From contig JBKDAM010000038.1 in the NCBI GenBank assembly GCA_046316495.1, positions 62,001 to 126,000 of the forward strand: DNA of 64,000 nucleotides. The letters run 5' to 3'. The stretch's first letter is position 1. Every line of letters begins with the position of its first letter. The stretch is from M3007 sp046316495 (GTDB lineage Bacteria > Bacteroidota > Bacteroidia > Chitinophagales > Saprospiraceae). Positions 45,434-53,510 of the stretch are shown piece by piece. Under the pieces are notes generated by a model. It was not told the DNA's origin. It searched no databases and saw nothing but the letters and a program-made list of their open reading frames with translations. The position numbers and the translations under genes were made by a program.

Positions 45434-46546
45434 ATGAACCCACTAAATACATTTCCGTTCGTCACCAGACAAGAGTGGTTGACTCAAATCCAAAAAGACT
45501 TGAAAGGCCAAAGCCCTGATAGCCTAAATTGGAAATACAACCAAGAGCTGTCGTTCTCCCCGACCGCCTCCGTAGCCGAACTCCCTCCCCTCCCACCAAC
45601 CTCAGGCTGGGAAATAGGAGAACAAATCGTGGTAAACAATCCTCAAGTTGCTAATCTACAAGCCATAGAGGCACTTCAGTTCGGGACAGAAGGACTCCAT
45701 TTCTTCCTCCCCACTGCTCCGGATGAACCTTTCTTAGAACAACTCCTTAATGGGGTATATCTTGATTACATTGGCCTGCACTTCCGCGGACCCGGAGTAT
45801 GGACAAACCCTGGTGCTATCCTGGCAATCCTTTTCAATTTATGCTCCCGCCAAAATCTGAATACTCGACAACTGAAAGGATCACTAGGATATAACCCCCT
45901 CAACCATGCTAAATTCCAAGACTGGAGATACCTACATGATCTACTCGAATTGACGCAAACTCAGTTTCCAGGATTCCAAATTATTGAAATCAGTACCGAA
46001 AAGCACCATCCGGAAGAAGCTGTAGCTGAACTGCTGAAAAATGCCAACCAATATGTCTTACACCTTACCAAATTAGGACTAAATCCAATCAATATCGCAA
46101 ATGCTATCCATTGCAACATAAGCATAGGAACCTTTTACCTCATCGAAATAGCTAAACTCAGAGCATTTAAACTCGCCTGGATGAACTGGCTCAACGCCTG
46201 GAACGCTACTATCCACCTACCAACCATTTCCTGTACCTTCCAGAAAGACGCCTACACAGAGGAGCTCTACACCAATATGATTAAGGCTACAACTATGGCA
46301 ATGTCCGCTATACTGGGAGGAGCTAATCAACTAGTCGTAAAACCTTATGACGAAGACAGAGAGCACCTGTCTAACTATCCCCCTCAATTCGCACGGCGTA
46401 TCGCTCGAAATATTCAACACTTATTAAAAATGGAAAGTGGCTTCGAACAACTCCTCGACCCGGCAGCCGGTAGCCATTACATCGAACATGCAACTATTCA
46501 AATTGCCGATAAATCTTGGGAGCTGTTTAAAAATAATCCAAGCTAA
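45434..46546 (+). CDS. mutA: Methylmalonyl-CoA mutase small (beta) subunit
   Basis: 370 residues from ATG 45434 (GTG at 45428 is an alternative that overlaps the preceding stop). The fold is the TIM-barrel half of the mutase: NWKYNQELSFSPTAS near the N-terminus, then AILGGANQLVVKPYD, FARRIARNIQHLLKMES and LLDPAAGSHYIE. The cobalamin-binding domain is absent, and the protein is shorter than most small subunits (about 450-620). The active heterodimer needs MutB, which normally lies next door but is not in this window. Reaction: succinyl-CoA to or from methylmalonyl-CoA. A good terminator follows, so no mutB is co-transcribed. Confidence 0.85.
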   Translation: MNPLNTFPFVTRQEWLTQIQKDLKGQSPDSLNWKYNQELSFSPTASVAELPPLPPTSGWEIGEQIVVNNPQVANLQAIEALQFGTEGLHFFLPTAPDEPFLEQLLNGVYLDYIGLHFRGPGVWTNPGAILAILFNLCSRQNLNTRQLKGSLGYNPLNHAKFQDWRYLHDLLELTQTQFPGFQIIEISTEKHHPEEAVAELLKNANQYVLHLTKLGLNPINIANAIHCNISIGTFYLIEIAKLRAFKLAWMNWLNAWNATIHLPTISCTFQKDAYTEELYTNMIKATTMAMSAILGGANQLVVKPYDEDREHLSNYPPQFARRIARNIQHLLKMESGFEQLLDPAAGSHYIEHATIQIADKSWELFKNNPS

Positions 46547-46578
46547 GCAACATTTTTTAAAAAATTAGTTGCCTTTTT
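46547..46578 (+). terminator. Terminator after mutA
   Basis: gcaac / gttgc stem extended by the AT palindrome ttttttaaaaaa, followed by a T5 run, directly after the mutA stop. Confidence 0.65.
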
Positions 46579-46630
46579 ACTCTAATTCCCCTCATTTAAA
46601 GCAGGAATGCACAAAAGTTCAAGCAGCCCC

Positions 46631-46662
46631 TTGCGGAATATGTTAAAATACCCTTAATTTTG
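46631..46662 (+). promoter_or_regulatory. Promoter (TTG-N21-TAATTTTG) for the RsbW-like gene
   Basis: TTG at 46631-46633 and TAATTTTG at 46655-46662 with the correct 21-bp spacing, about 105 bp before the ATG. The leader would be ~100 nt with no obvious structure. Confidence 0.6.
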
Positions 46663-46767
46663 CGTTCCTTTATAATTCCCCACCACTCCATTTGTAATTA
46701 ATCCGTTTCCCGCTTCCATGAGCACCCGTATGCAATAATCATTACTTCACTTTTCCAAACTTGCCGC

Positions 46768-47172
46768 ATGAGTAATTTGGACACGCAGTTTTCTTTTTTA
46801 TCCAGCCCCGTCGAGGTCGACCGAGTTCAGCCATTTGTAGACGAATTAGCCCAACGCTATCAATTGTCTCCAGATACACAAGGAAATATCCTCATCACCC
46901 TCACAGAGGCCGTTACAAACGCTATAATCCATGGTAATGGATGTGATTGTAAAAAGAAAGTTTCTGTATCCCTGTTACGGCATGCAGATGCCCTGGAAGT
47001 TCGGGTCTCCGACCAGGGATTGGGTTTTGATCCAAATAAAGTACCTGATCCCACCACAGATGAATGCTTGGATAAATGCGGTGGACGGGGTATTTTCTTA
47101 ATGAAACAACTCAGTGACGATTGCCGCTTTATGCAAAATGGTAGAACCGTGGCAATGCGGTTCAAAATCTAG
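46768..47172 (+). CDS. RsbW/anti-sigma-type serine kinase-like ATPase
   Basis: 134 residues, a stand-alone GHKL ATPase domain. The N-box is TLTEAVTNAIIHGNG, the G1 box is VSDQGLGFDP, and the G2 region is GGRGIFLMKQL. This is the size and motif set of anti-sigma factors and SpoIIAB/RsbW-like kinases, which phosphorylate a small anti-sigma-factor antagonist and may bind a sigma factor. No STAS-domain partner or sigma gene is nearby, so the partner is unknown. Its end overlaps the convergent lipoprotein gene by 4 bp. Confidence 0.9.
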   Translation: MSNLDTQFSFLSSPVEVDRVQPFVDELAQRYQLSPDTQGNILITLTEAVTNAIIHGNGCDCKKKVSVSLLRHADALEVRVSDQGLGFDPNKVPDPTTDECLDKCGGRGIFLMKQLSDDCRFMQNGRTVAMRFKI

Positions 47173-48902
47173 TCACCCCTCTTTTTATTTTCTTCTTTCT
47201 TTGTAGATATCGTCGCCTCAAGCCGCCAGTTCGGCTTCAGAGAATCTAGCTTTTTTATGAAAATCGGCTCTGGCTGCCGCTTTTCAAAATAATTTCCTGT
47301 ATCCCACCTTCCATTTCCATTCCAATCCTCAATCAACTGTATCGTATAAGCAGCAGGAAGCAAATCTTTGAAAACCATTGACTGAACCTCCTCCTCCGCT
47401 TTAAAAACCTTCTCTTCTAATCGCCCATTACCATTTAATAACTCCAATACATAAGACCGTCCCGGCCGTAATCCATCCATCGTTAACGAAAGCACTCCTA
47501 ACTCCTTATCTGTCGCAAACTGTGTAACATATTGAATCGTATCCAAATTAGCAGATTGGTAATAATCCGTCAATGCACCAGGTAATAATTGCCATTGAAT
47601 CCTACTACCCGGCCCCCAATTGCCCTTAACCATAATCATTCTTGGAGCCAAAGAATCCCTCCAAACCGTAAAATCCCGAAATAAAAGGGTGTCATTCACC
47701 AAAACCCTCCACCGACTCGTATCAACCGAAACAATCGGTACGTTGTATTGCCATCGAATCGGATCTGAAAACGGAAGCGTACTAAGCCTGACAGGTAAAC
47801 TGGTAGACGGTTTCACTGCAGGAACCCCTCCAACCGCTCGAGATCGCCCCCCAGAAACCACCTGATCCCCATGAACCAACCGGTGACGCGCAATAAACTC
47901 CGCCCGAGAGAAAGCTCGTAACCGTGTCGTATCACCCCCCCCCGTTACCAACGACCACGGCACAACAGTACGCTCCACCGGAAAATCATACCATACCCAA
48001 ACGGTGTCCCGCCTCCGCTCGACCATCCACTTAACCCCTAGCGTGTCATTAACCGGCCGCACCTCCGACTCAGGTGCAAGATCCGACCACAATAACCGAA
48101 CCATGCCATAGGAAGTAGCCGATCGATCCAAGACGCGTAGAGCTCCTTGGTTCGAAAAAACTTGAATCGTGGCCGCGGCTCGCTTAAACGTATCGTTCAA
48201 AACAAGTAAACTATCCACAAAACCAATCCTCTCGGTACCCGGATTCCACTTTAAGTTGGGCGTCTGACCTTCCTCAATAGCAACGCACCGAAAGGTACCC
48301 TCTCGAACATTTTTAATACTAAACTTTCCAGCCTTATCCGTCTTACCAAAGTAATATGGCTTCTCTCGTAAAATGATACTATCCTCCAATACCTCATTCA
48401 ACATCACACTCACCAACTCTACCGGCTTGCCCGTCAAAGCATCCAATACAGTCCCCTCTACCTCCAAACTATCAATTATCGATCCTGTAGAAAAAACATA
48501 CCTTAAATCCTGCGCAGGATTACCCTCGTGTAAATCGCGAACAGAAGTACCAAAATGAATGGTGTACGTGGTGTTTGGCCTTAAAGAAACACCCTCAAAA
48601 TCAACCACTACCGACTTCTTTTCTAAAACAATTTTGGGAACTGGCGTTAAAGGAGGTGAAATGACTACCTCCTTGGCAATATCTTTCAATACTACCCACT
48701 CATCAAAAGATAACCGCACATACCGATCAGCAAACTTGGTAACGTAATTAGGCGAGCTTTTCAAACTATCTAACTGCGGAGGACGAGTGTCCCTTGCACC
48801 TCCCGTTATTGTACCCTGCTTTGCACATGAAAAAAAAGCAGTAACAACCCAAAACAACCATATTGTCTTTTTCACAGGACAAAAGTGCACTATAAACATC
48901 AA
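47169..48902 (-). CDS. Lipoprotein with bacterial Ig-like (Big_5/SbsA-type) domain
   Basis: Up to 577 residues. A GTG at 48875 gives a more typical lipoprotein signal (VKKTIWLFWVVTAFFSC, lipobox FFSC before AKQG) than the ATG at 48902, and either is possible. The mature protein begins with GGARDTRPPQLDSLKSSP, and the SbsA-type Ig-like domain follows (VRLSFDEWVVLKDI, TTYTIHFGTSVRDLHEGNPA). A carboxypeptidase-regulatory-like segment (about 150-210: VEGTVLDALTGKPVELVSV) comes next. The final part reads as EDWNGNGRWDTGNYFEKRQPEPI. This family is common in Bacteroidota and presumed to be an envelope lipoprotein; its molecular role is unknown. Confidence 0.85.
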   Translation of the reverse strand: MMFIVHFCPVKKTIWLFWVVTAFFSCAKQGTITGGARDTRPPQLDSLKSSPNYVTKFADRYVRLSFDEWVVLKDIAKEVVISPPLTPVPKIVLEKKSVVVDFEGVSLRPNTTYTIHFGTSVRDLHEGNPAQDLRYVFSTGSIIDSLEVEGTVLDALTGKPVELVSVMLNEVLEDSIILREKPYYFGKTDKAGKFSIKNVREGTFRCVAIEEGQTPNLKWNPGTERIGFVDSLLVLNDTFKRAAATIQVFSNQGALRVLDRSATSYGMVRLLWSDLAPESEVRPVNDTLGVKWMVERRRDTVWVWYDFPVERTVVPWSLVTGGGDTTRLRAFSRAEFIARHRLVHGDQVVSGGRSRAVGGVPAVKPSTSLPVRLSTLPFSDPIRWQYNVPIVSVDTSRWRVLVNDTLLFRDFTVWRDSLAPRMIMVKGNWGPGSRIQWQLLPGALTDYYQSANLDTIQYVTQFATDKELGVLSLTMDGLRPGRSYVLELLNGNGRLEEKVFKAEEEVQSMVFKDLLPAAYTIQLIEDWNGNGRWDTGNYFEKRQPEPIFIKKLDSLKPNWRLEATISTKKEENKKRGD

Positions 48903-48989
48903 TTATACAAAGCCATGCCCATCATAATCCTTCATTTATTGATTTTACTTTACTTTGAGCCGTTTTTAAACACCACAGAATAGGTTGCT

Positions 48990-49922
48990 ATGAAAAGGCT
49001 AATTTCTCTAATCCTCTTAAATCTGACCTCCCCTAAAGCAATGGAGGGTCAAGCTATAACCCCCTCCTTTGGTACCATCCAAAGCTACTTCTCCTTCCCC
49101 TCCCAATACGTTGAACCAAGACAAGTGGATGTCTGGCTACCGCCTAACTACTCCTCAGAAAATGAATACAGCGTCCTTTATATGCACGATGGCCAAATGC
49201 TATTTGACTCTACCCAAACCTGGAATCACCAAGAATGGGGCGTGGACGAAACCATGGCCGAACTAGAAAAAAACGGCTATAAAGTAAACTGCATTGTCGT
49301 GGGCGTTTGGAATGCTGGACCCGCAAGGCACTCAGAGTACTTTCCTCAAAAACCCTTCGAGCAACTCCCCAAACACTTCCAAGACTCTTTGTTAAATCTC
49401 GCAAAGCGCAATCCTAATTCCTACCTTTTTTCAAAGCTTGTTCAATCCGATAATTACCTTCTTTTCCTTACTTCTGAACTCAAACCTTTTATCGACAGTA
49501 CCTACTCAACCCTCAAAAACCCCCAAAATACTCTAATAGCTGGATCAAGTATGGGCGGACTCATCTCTATGTACGCAGTTTGTGAATATCCCAATGTGTT
49601 CGGTGGAGCCGCATGTCTATCAACGCATTGGCCAGGAACATTTACCGTAAATAATAATCCAATCCCTACAGCCGTTCTCAATTACTTGAAAAGCCATCTA
49701 CCCTCCCCAGAAAACCATAAATTCTACTTTGACTTTGGAACCGAAACATTAGATGCCTTGTATGAACCCTTTCAAGTACAAGCAGATGAAATTCTACGAA
49801 ATAAAGGCTATAACACCCAAAACTGGATAACCCAAAAGTGGGAAGGAGCAGATCACAGTGAGCAGGCTTGGAAAGCGCGCTTGGCCACCCCTCTCCAATT
49901 TTTATTGAAAAATAAGAATTAA
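48990..49922 (+). CDS. Secreted alpha/beta-hydrolase esterase (Fes/EsterD-like)
   Basis: 310 residues with a short N-terminal signal-like segment (MKRLISLILLNLTSPKAMEG). Core motifs match the esterase at 30103: VDVWLPPNYSS, YSVLYMHDGQMLFD, WGVDETMAEL, nucleophile S187 in AGSSMGGLISMYA, and C-terminal His in GADHSEQAW. It lacks the N-terminal glycogen-binding-like domain of its paralogue and is predicted to act outside the cytoplasm. Substrate unknown. No obvious operon partners. The upstream TTACTTTG (48950-48957) is one base off the -7 consensus. Confidence 0.85.
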   Translation: MKRLISLILLNLTSPKAMEGQAITPSFGTIQSYFSFPSQYVEPRQVDVWLPPNYSSENEYSVLYMHDGQMLFDSTQTWNHQEWGVDETMAELEKNGYKVNCIVVGVWNAGPARHSEYFPQKPFEQLPKHFQDSLLNLAKRNPNSYLFSKLVQSDNYLLFLTSELKPFIDSTYSTLKNPQNTLIAGSSMGGLISMYAVCEYPNVFGGAACLSTHWPGTFTVNNNPIPTAVLNYLKSHLPSPENHKFYFDFGTETLDALYEPFQVQADEILRNKGYNTQNWITQKWEGADHSEQAWKARLATPLQFLLKNKN

Positions 49923-50029
49923 TTACCTAAAAGACAATTTTTTACATTCTGGTACTTTATCTCAAAAACCAACCTACAATCAATTTCCCAACCGTGTCTA
50001 GTAAGGACACTTTAAACACCTTCTGTATT

Positions 50030-51211
50030 ATGCGTTATTTTTACCTCTTGCTTGTTATTACCGTTCACTCAAGCCTATTTGCCCAACCCTGCGAAATCTA
50101 CAACCTCTCCGTTTCAACCGGTGACTGTACCTCCAATACCTCCTACCAACTATCCCTTGACTTCCAAGTCCAAAACCCTTCCAACCAAACCTTCGACCTC
50201 TGGGCCAATAATGCCCAATTCATCGGAACCTTCCAACTCAACCAACTCCCAATCACCATCCCCAACTTCCCCTACAATGGCGGAAACAACGACGTCCTTA
50301 AAGTCTGTATCAACGATAACCCAAACTGCTGCAAAATAGCCGAATTCCCAGTCCCAAATTGTATCAACAACCCCCAACCCTGCGAAATCTACAACCTCTC
50401 CGTTTCAACCGGTGACTGCACCTCCAACACCTCCTACCAACTATCCCTTGACTTCCAAGTCCAAAACCCTTCCAACCAAGCCTTCGACCTCTGGGCCAAT
50501 AACGCCCAATTCATCGGAACCTTCCAACTCAACCAACTCCCAATCACCATCCCCAACTTCCCCTATAATGGCGGAAACAACGACGTCCTTAAAGTCTGTA
50601 TAAACGATAACCCAAACTGTTGCAAAATAGCCGAATTCCTAGTCCCAAGTTGTATCAACAACCAATGTGAAATTAAGAATCTGAACGCAGAACCCGCCCC
50701 TTGCTTAGACGGAGTGTTTTTAGTACAGATATCATTCGAATACTCGAATAACCTTAGCGATAGTTTTATTTTAATGGTTAATAACGAGCTTTATCAAACA
50801 TATGAATATAATACACCTCAACCACTACTAATTGGACCGTTCCCCGGTGATGGAACCACCAACTATTCATTCACCATAAAAGACCAAGCAGCCATTAATT
50901 GTAAAAACGTCTATGAACTTGGTAAGATAAGCTGTCCTGAAAACCGCCCTAAAACAGGCGAATTCGTGCTTGTTACAGCGCCCAACCCAGTCTATGAGGG
51001 AGTAAGCATACAAGCAAGGTCTGGAGAAACAAATTATTATGGAACGGGGGTATTGTACCTATTTGATCAGAATGGAAGACTTATTCAACGTTTAACGGTA
51101 AGTCAAACAGCATATTATTTTTTACAAACAGCCGCGCTGCCGGCAGGGAAATACAGCTTAATCCTATCCTCCGAAGGGCAACAATTTTATGGTGATTTTT
51201 TTAAGCTGTAA
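50030..51211 (+). CDS. Secreted repeat protein with T9SS-type C-terminal domain
   Basis: About 393 residues from ATG 50030, which gives the signal peptide MRYFYLLLVITVHSSLFAQ; a longer GTG frame starts at 49994. Three Cys-containing beta-sandwich repeats follow. The first two (from 50087 and 50378, 97 residues each) are almost identical in both protein and DNA. The third (from about 50668) is clearly diverged but starts the same way (CEIKNLNAEPAPC). The C-terminal ~80 residues (TAPNPVYEGVSIQ, GVLYLFDQNGRLIQRL, LPAGKYSLIL) are a T9SS sorting-like domain. Probably a surface protein; ligand unknown. Confidence 0.85.
   Translation: MRYFYLLLVITVHSSLFAQPCEIYNLSVSTGDCTSNTSYQLSLDFQVQNPSNQTFDLWANNAQFIGTFQLNQLPITIPNFPYNGGNNDVLKVCINDNPNCCKIAEFPVPNCINNPQPCEIYNLSVSTGDCTSNTSYQLSLDFQVQNPSNQAFDLWANNAQFIGTFQLNQLPITIPNFPYNGGNNDVLKVCINDNPNCCKIAEFLVPSCINNQCEIKNLNAEPAPCLDGVFLVQISFEYSNNLSDSFILMVNNELYQTYEYNTPQPLLIGPFPGDGTTNYSFTIKDQAAINCKNVYELGKISCPENRPKTGEFVLVTAPNPVYEGVSIQARSGETNYYGTGVLYLFDQNGRLIQRLTVSQTAYYFLQTAALPAGKYSLILSSEGQQFYGDFFKL
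50087..50668. repeat. Tandem 291-bp intragenic duplication
   Basis: ccctgcgaaatctacaac begins at 50087 and again at 50378. The two 291-bp units differ at only a few scattered positions (for example ccaaacctt versus ccaagcctt), so the duplication is recent and in frame. Confidence 0.95.
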
Positions 51212-51230
51212 CTAACGTTCGATAAAAGGA

Positions 51231-51268
51231 AGAGGCCCTGAACTTATCATATAAGCTAGGGCCTCTTT
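51231..51268. terminator. Bidirectional terminator
   Basis: agaggccct / agggcctct, 9 bp, with an 18-nt loop and flanking A/T runs, between the convergent repeat-protein gene and iscA. Confidence 0.8.
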
Positions 51269-51298
51269 TCGTTTATCAATTTGCGTATGACCTACATG

Positions 51299-51625
51299 TT
51301 ATACAGAAAAACTCTCTCCACAACTGCAAGTCCTTGAAGCATTTGGATTATTAAACTCAAAGCCCTTCCCATCCAAACCACCAGAGAATTCGAGTGTCGT
51401 ATTAAAGAGGTAAAGGAAACTTTTTAAATCTGTTACCACTTTGACTCCATTGTCCTCAAAAACCTGGTCATTGGGCTTGGACTCATTATCAAAGTCCAAT
51501 TTATAGGATAGGCCGGAACAACCACCAGACACCACGCTAACCCGCAGAAAGAAATCATCCTTGATATTTCCAGAAGTACGAATATCCGTGATCTTAGCTT
51601 TGGCGCTGTCTGCTACAAATATCAT
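51299..51625 (-). CDS. iscA: Iron-sulfur assembly A-type carrier (IscA/SufA/HesB family)
   Basis: 108 residues. The three conserved cysteines are C36 (SGGCSGLSY), C100 and C102 (RTCSCGESFSV), at spacing equal to E. coli IscA; the usual CGC is CSC here. A-type carriers deliver [4Fe-4S] or iron from IscU to target proteins. Last of three iron-sulfur genes in the order iscS-iscU-iscA on the minus strand, 41 bp after iscU. No iscR, hscAB or fdx follows. Confidence 0.93.
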   Translation of the reverse strand: MIFVADSAKAKITDIRTSGNIKDDFFLRVSVVSGGCSGLSYKLDFDNESKPNDQVFEDNGVKVVTDLKSFLYLFNTTLEFSGGLDGKGFEFNNPNASRTCSCGESFSV

Positions 51626-51666
51626 GATAACTCAAATTTTGTTTGTTTTATGGGCGATATGATTCA

Positions 51667-52050
51667 CTAGCTATTTTTCGCACGGTAATCACTGATGGCA
51701 GCCTTAATAGCATCTTCTGCCAATACTGAACAGTGAATTTTAACCGGAGGTAACGCGAGCTCCTCAACGATATCCATATTATCAATTTTTTCTGCCTCAT
51801 CCAAAGACTTTCCCTTCAACCACTCTGTAGCCAAAGAAGAGGATGCAATAGCAGAACCGCACCCAAATGTCTTGAATTTAGCATCTCTAATTTTCCCAGA
51901 TGCCTCATCTACTTCAATCTGAAGACGCATTACATCACCACATTCTGGTGCACCTACAAGACCTGTTCCCACATTTTTTGCATCTTTATCCATAGAACCG
52001 ACATTACGGGGGTTCTTAAAATGGTCGAGTACTTTATCACTGTAAGCCAT
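51667..52050 (-). CDS. iscU: Iron-sulfur cluster scaffold protein IscU
   Basis: 127 residues, the normal size. The three cluster-ligand cysteines are C37 (GAPECGDVM), C64 (FGCGSAIAS) and C107 (KIHCSVLAEDAI). The chaperone-recognition motif LPPVK is at 100-104, which implies an HscA-type partner encoded elsewhere. N-terminus MAYSDKVLDHFKNPRNVG is typical. It receives sulfur from the IscS encoded 63 bp upstream and holds the nascent [2Fe-2S] cluster. Confidence 0.97.
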   Translation of the reverse strand: MAYSDKVLDHFKNPRNVGSMDKDAKNVGTGLVGAPECGDVMRLQIEVDEASGKIRDAKFKTFGCGSAIASSSLATEWLKGKSLDEAEKIDNMDIVEELALPPVKIHCSVLAEDAIKAAISDYRAKNS

Positions 52051-52113
52051 ATTTTCGAAATATGATTTAATTAGTTAAATTGAAAAGGATTTTATAATTA
52101 TTCAGTAACCGGC

Positions 52114-53334
52114 TTAGTGGGCAGACCACTCAATCTTGCTCAAATCAATGCCTTCCTTGTACATCTCCCAAATAGGAGAAAGATCGCGCATATGGTTGAC
52201 ACCATTGCTCACCAGCTCAATAGCGTCTTTCACATCTTCCTCGGTGGTAAATCGACCCAAAGAGAAACGAATAGAAGAATGAGCCAAATCATCACCCAAA
52301 CCCATTCCAACCAACACATAAGAAGGCTCAAGAGAAGCCGATGTACAAGCAGATCCAGAAGAAACCGCAATGTTTTGGTTAAACGTCATCATTAAACCTT
52401 CGCCCTCCACATGTTTGAAAGAAATATTAGAAACATGAGGCATTCTGCTGTCGATATTTCCGTTTACCTTGGTCTCTTCCAACTTCGTAAGTGAAGCCTC
52501 CAAGAAATCCCTCAACTTGCTTAAACGCTCTGCGTCCTGAGCCATTTCCAAACGAGCAATTTCTGCTGCTTTACCGAAACCCACAATACCAGGGACATTT
52601 AACGTTCCTGAACGCATTCCACGCTCATGTCCACCACCATCCATTTGGGCAGTTACTTTTACACGTGGATTTTTACGGCTTACATATAATGCACCCACAC
52701 CTTTAGGGCCATACATTTTATGAGCAGTAAATGACATTAGATGGACACCCGTCTCGCGTGGATGAGTTGGTATTTTTCCAACGGCCTGTGTTGCATCAGA
52801 GTGGAACAACACCCCATGTTTCTCACAAATCTCAGCAATACCCTTCATGTCTTGGATAACGCCTGTTTCATTGTTCGCCCACATGATCGATACCAGGATA
52901 GTCGTTGGCTTAATAGCAGCTTCCAATTCAGTGAGGCTCACCATCCCATCTTCTCCAACCTTGAGATAAGTTATCTCTGCCCCTGCTTTCTCTAAATGCT
53001 TACAAGTATCCAAAATAGCCTTATGCTCTGTCTCCGCGGTAATGATATGATTACCCTTCTTGGCATACATCTCAAATACCCCTTTAAGTGCTAGGTTGTT
53101 ACTCTCCGTAGCTCCAGAGGTAAAAATGATTTCCTTATCCTCCGCCTTTAAAAGCTGCGCAATCTGTTCACGAGCATAATCAACAGCATCTTCTGCCTCC
53201 CATCCAAATTGGTGGCTTCTGCTGGCTGCATTTCCATGCTTTTCATAAAAATAGGGCACCATTGCATCCACAACCCTAGGATCACAAGGAGTGGTAGAAT
53301 TATTGTCTAGGTAAATCAACCTACGCTTTTCCAT
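52114..53334 (-). CDS. iscS: Cysteine desulfurase IscS
   Basis: 406 residues. The PLP lysine is K206 in SFTAHKMYGPKG, the same number as in E. coli IscS. The catalytic cysteine is C330 in SGSACTSASLEPS. The N-terminus has YLDNNSTTPCDPRVVDAM. The enzyme converts cysteine to alanine and donates persulfide sulfur to IscU and to tRNA thiolation. First gene of the isc cluster. A TATCTTTG element on the minus strand at 53402-53409 could start transcription ~60 nt upstream. Confidence 0.97.
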   Translation of the reverse strand: MEKRRLIYLDNNSTTPCDPRVVDAMVPYFYEKHGNAASRSHQFGWEAEDAVDYAREQIAQLLKAEDKEIIFTSGATESNNLALKGVFEMYAKKGNHIITAETEHKAILDTCKHLEKAGAEITYLKVGEDGMVSLTELEAAIKPTTILVSIMWANNETGVIQDMKGIAEICEKHGVLFHSDATQAVGKIPTHPRETGVHLMSFTAHKMYGPKGVGALYVSRKNPRVKVTAQMDGGGHERGMRSGTLNVPGIVGFGKAAEIARLEMAQDAERLSKLRDFLEASLTKLEETKVNGNIDSRMPHVSNISFKHVEGEGLMMTFNQNIAVSSGSACTSASLEPSYVLVGMGLGDDLAHSSIRFSLGRFTTEEDVKDAIELVSNGVNHMRDLSPIWEMYKEGIDLSKIEWSAH

Positions 53335-53401
53335 TGTCTATTCAGTCGTATGTAAAATTGATGAAGTTTTCGCTATTTGGATTTAATCCATTTTAACACC
53401 G

Positions 53402-53409
53402 CAAAGATA
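53402..53409 (-). promoter_or_regulatory. -7 element (TATCTTTG) for iscS-iscU-iscA
   Basis: Consensus -7 element on the minus strand, 68 bp before the iscS ATG. A TTTG-like -33 lies further than usual (27-bp gap). No IscR-like palindrome noticed. Confidence 0.45.
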
Positions 53410-53510
53410 AACACCATTGTATATAAAAAGTTTGTACAAAAACGATTGATTTTTACAATTTTTTGTGTTTACCAAATGAACCGTTACTTTTACTCCCAAA
53501 TACTAAACCT

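Noticed and set aside
50052..50603. Pro/Thr/Ser-rich +1 frame in the duplicated gene
   Set aside because: It is a shadow of the repeated coding sequence (P-T-S strings in both copies) and has no signal or domain.
51299..53334. IscR-regulated operon or HscAB chaperone genes next to isc
   Set aside because: No regulator gene, no chaperone gene and no obvious palindromic operator were found; only iscS, iscU and iscA are present.
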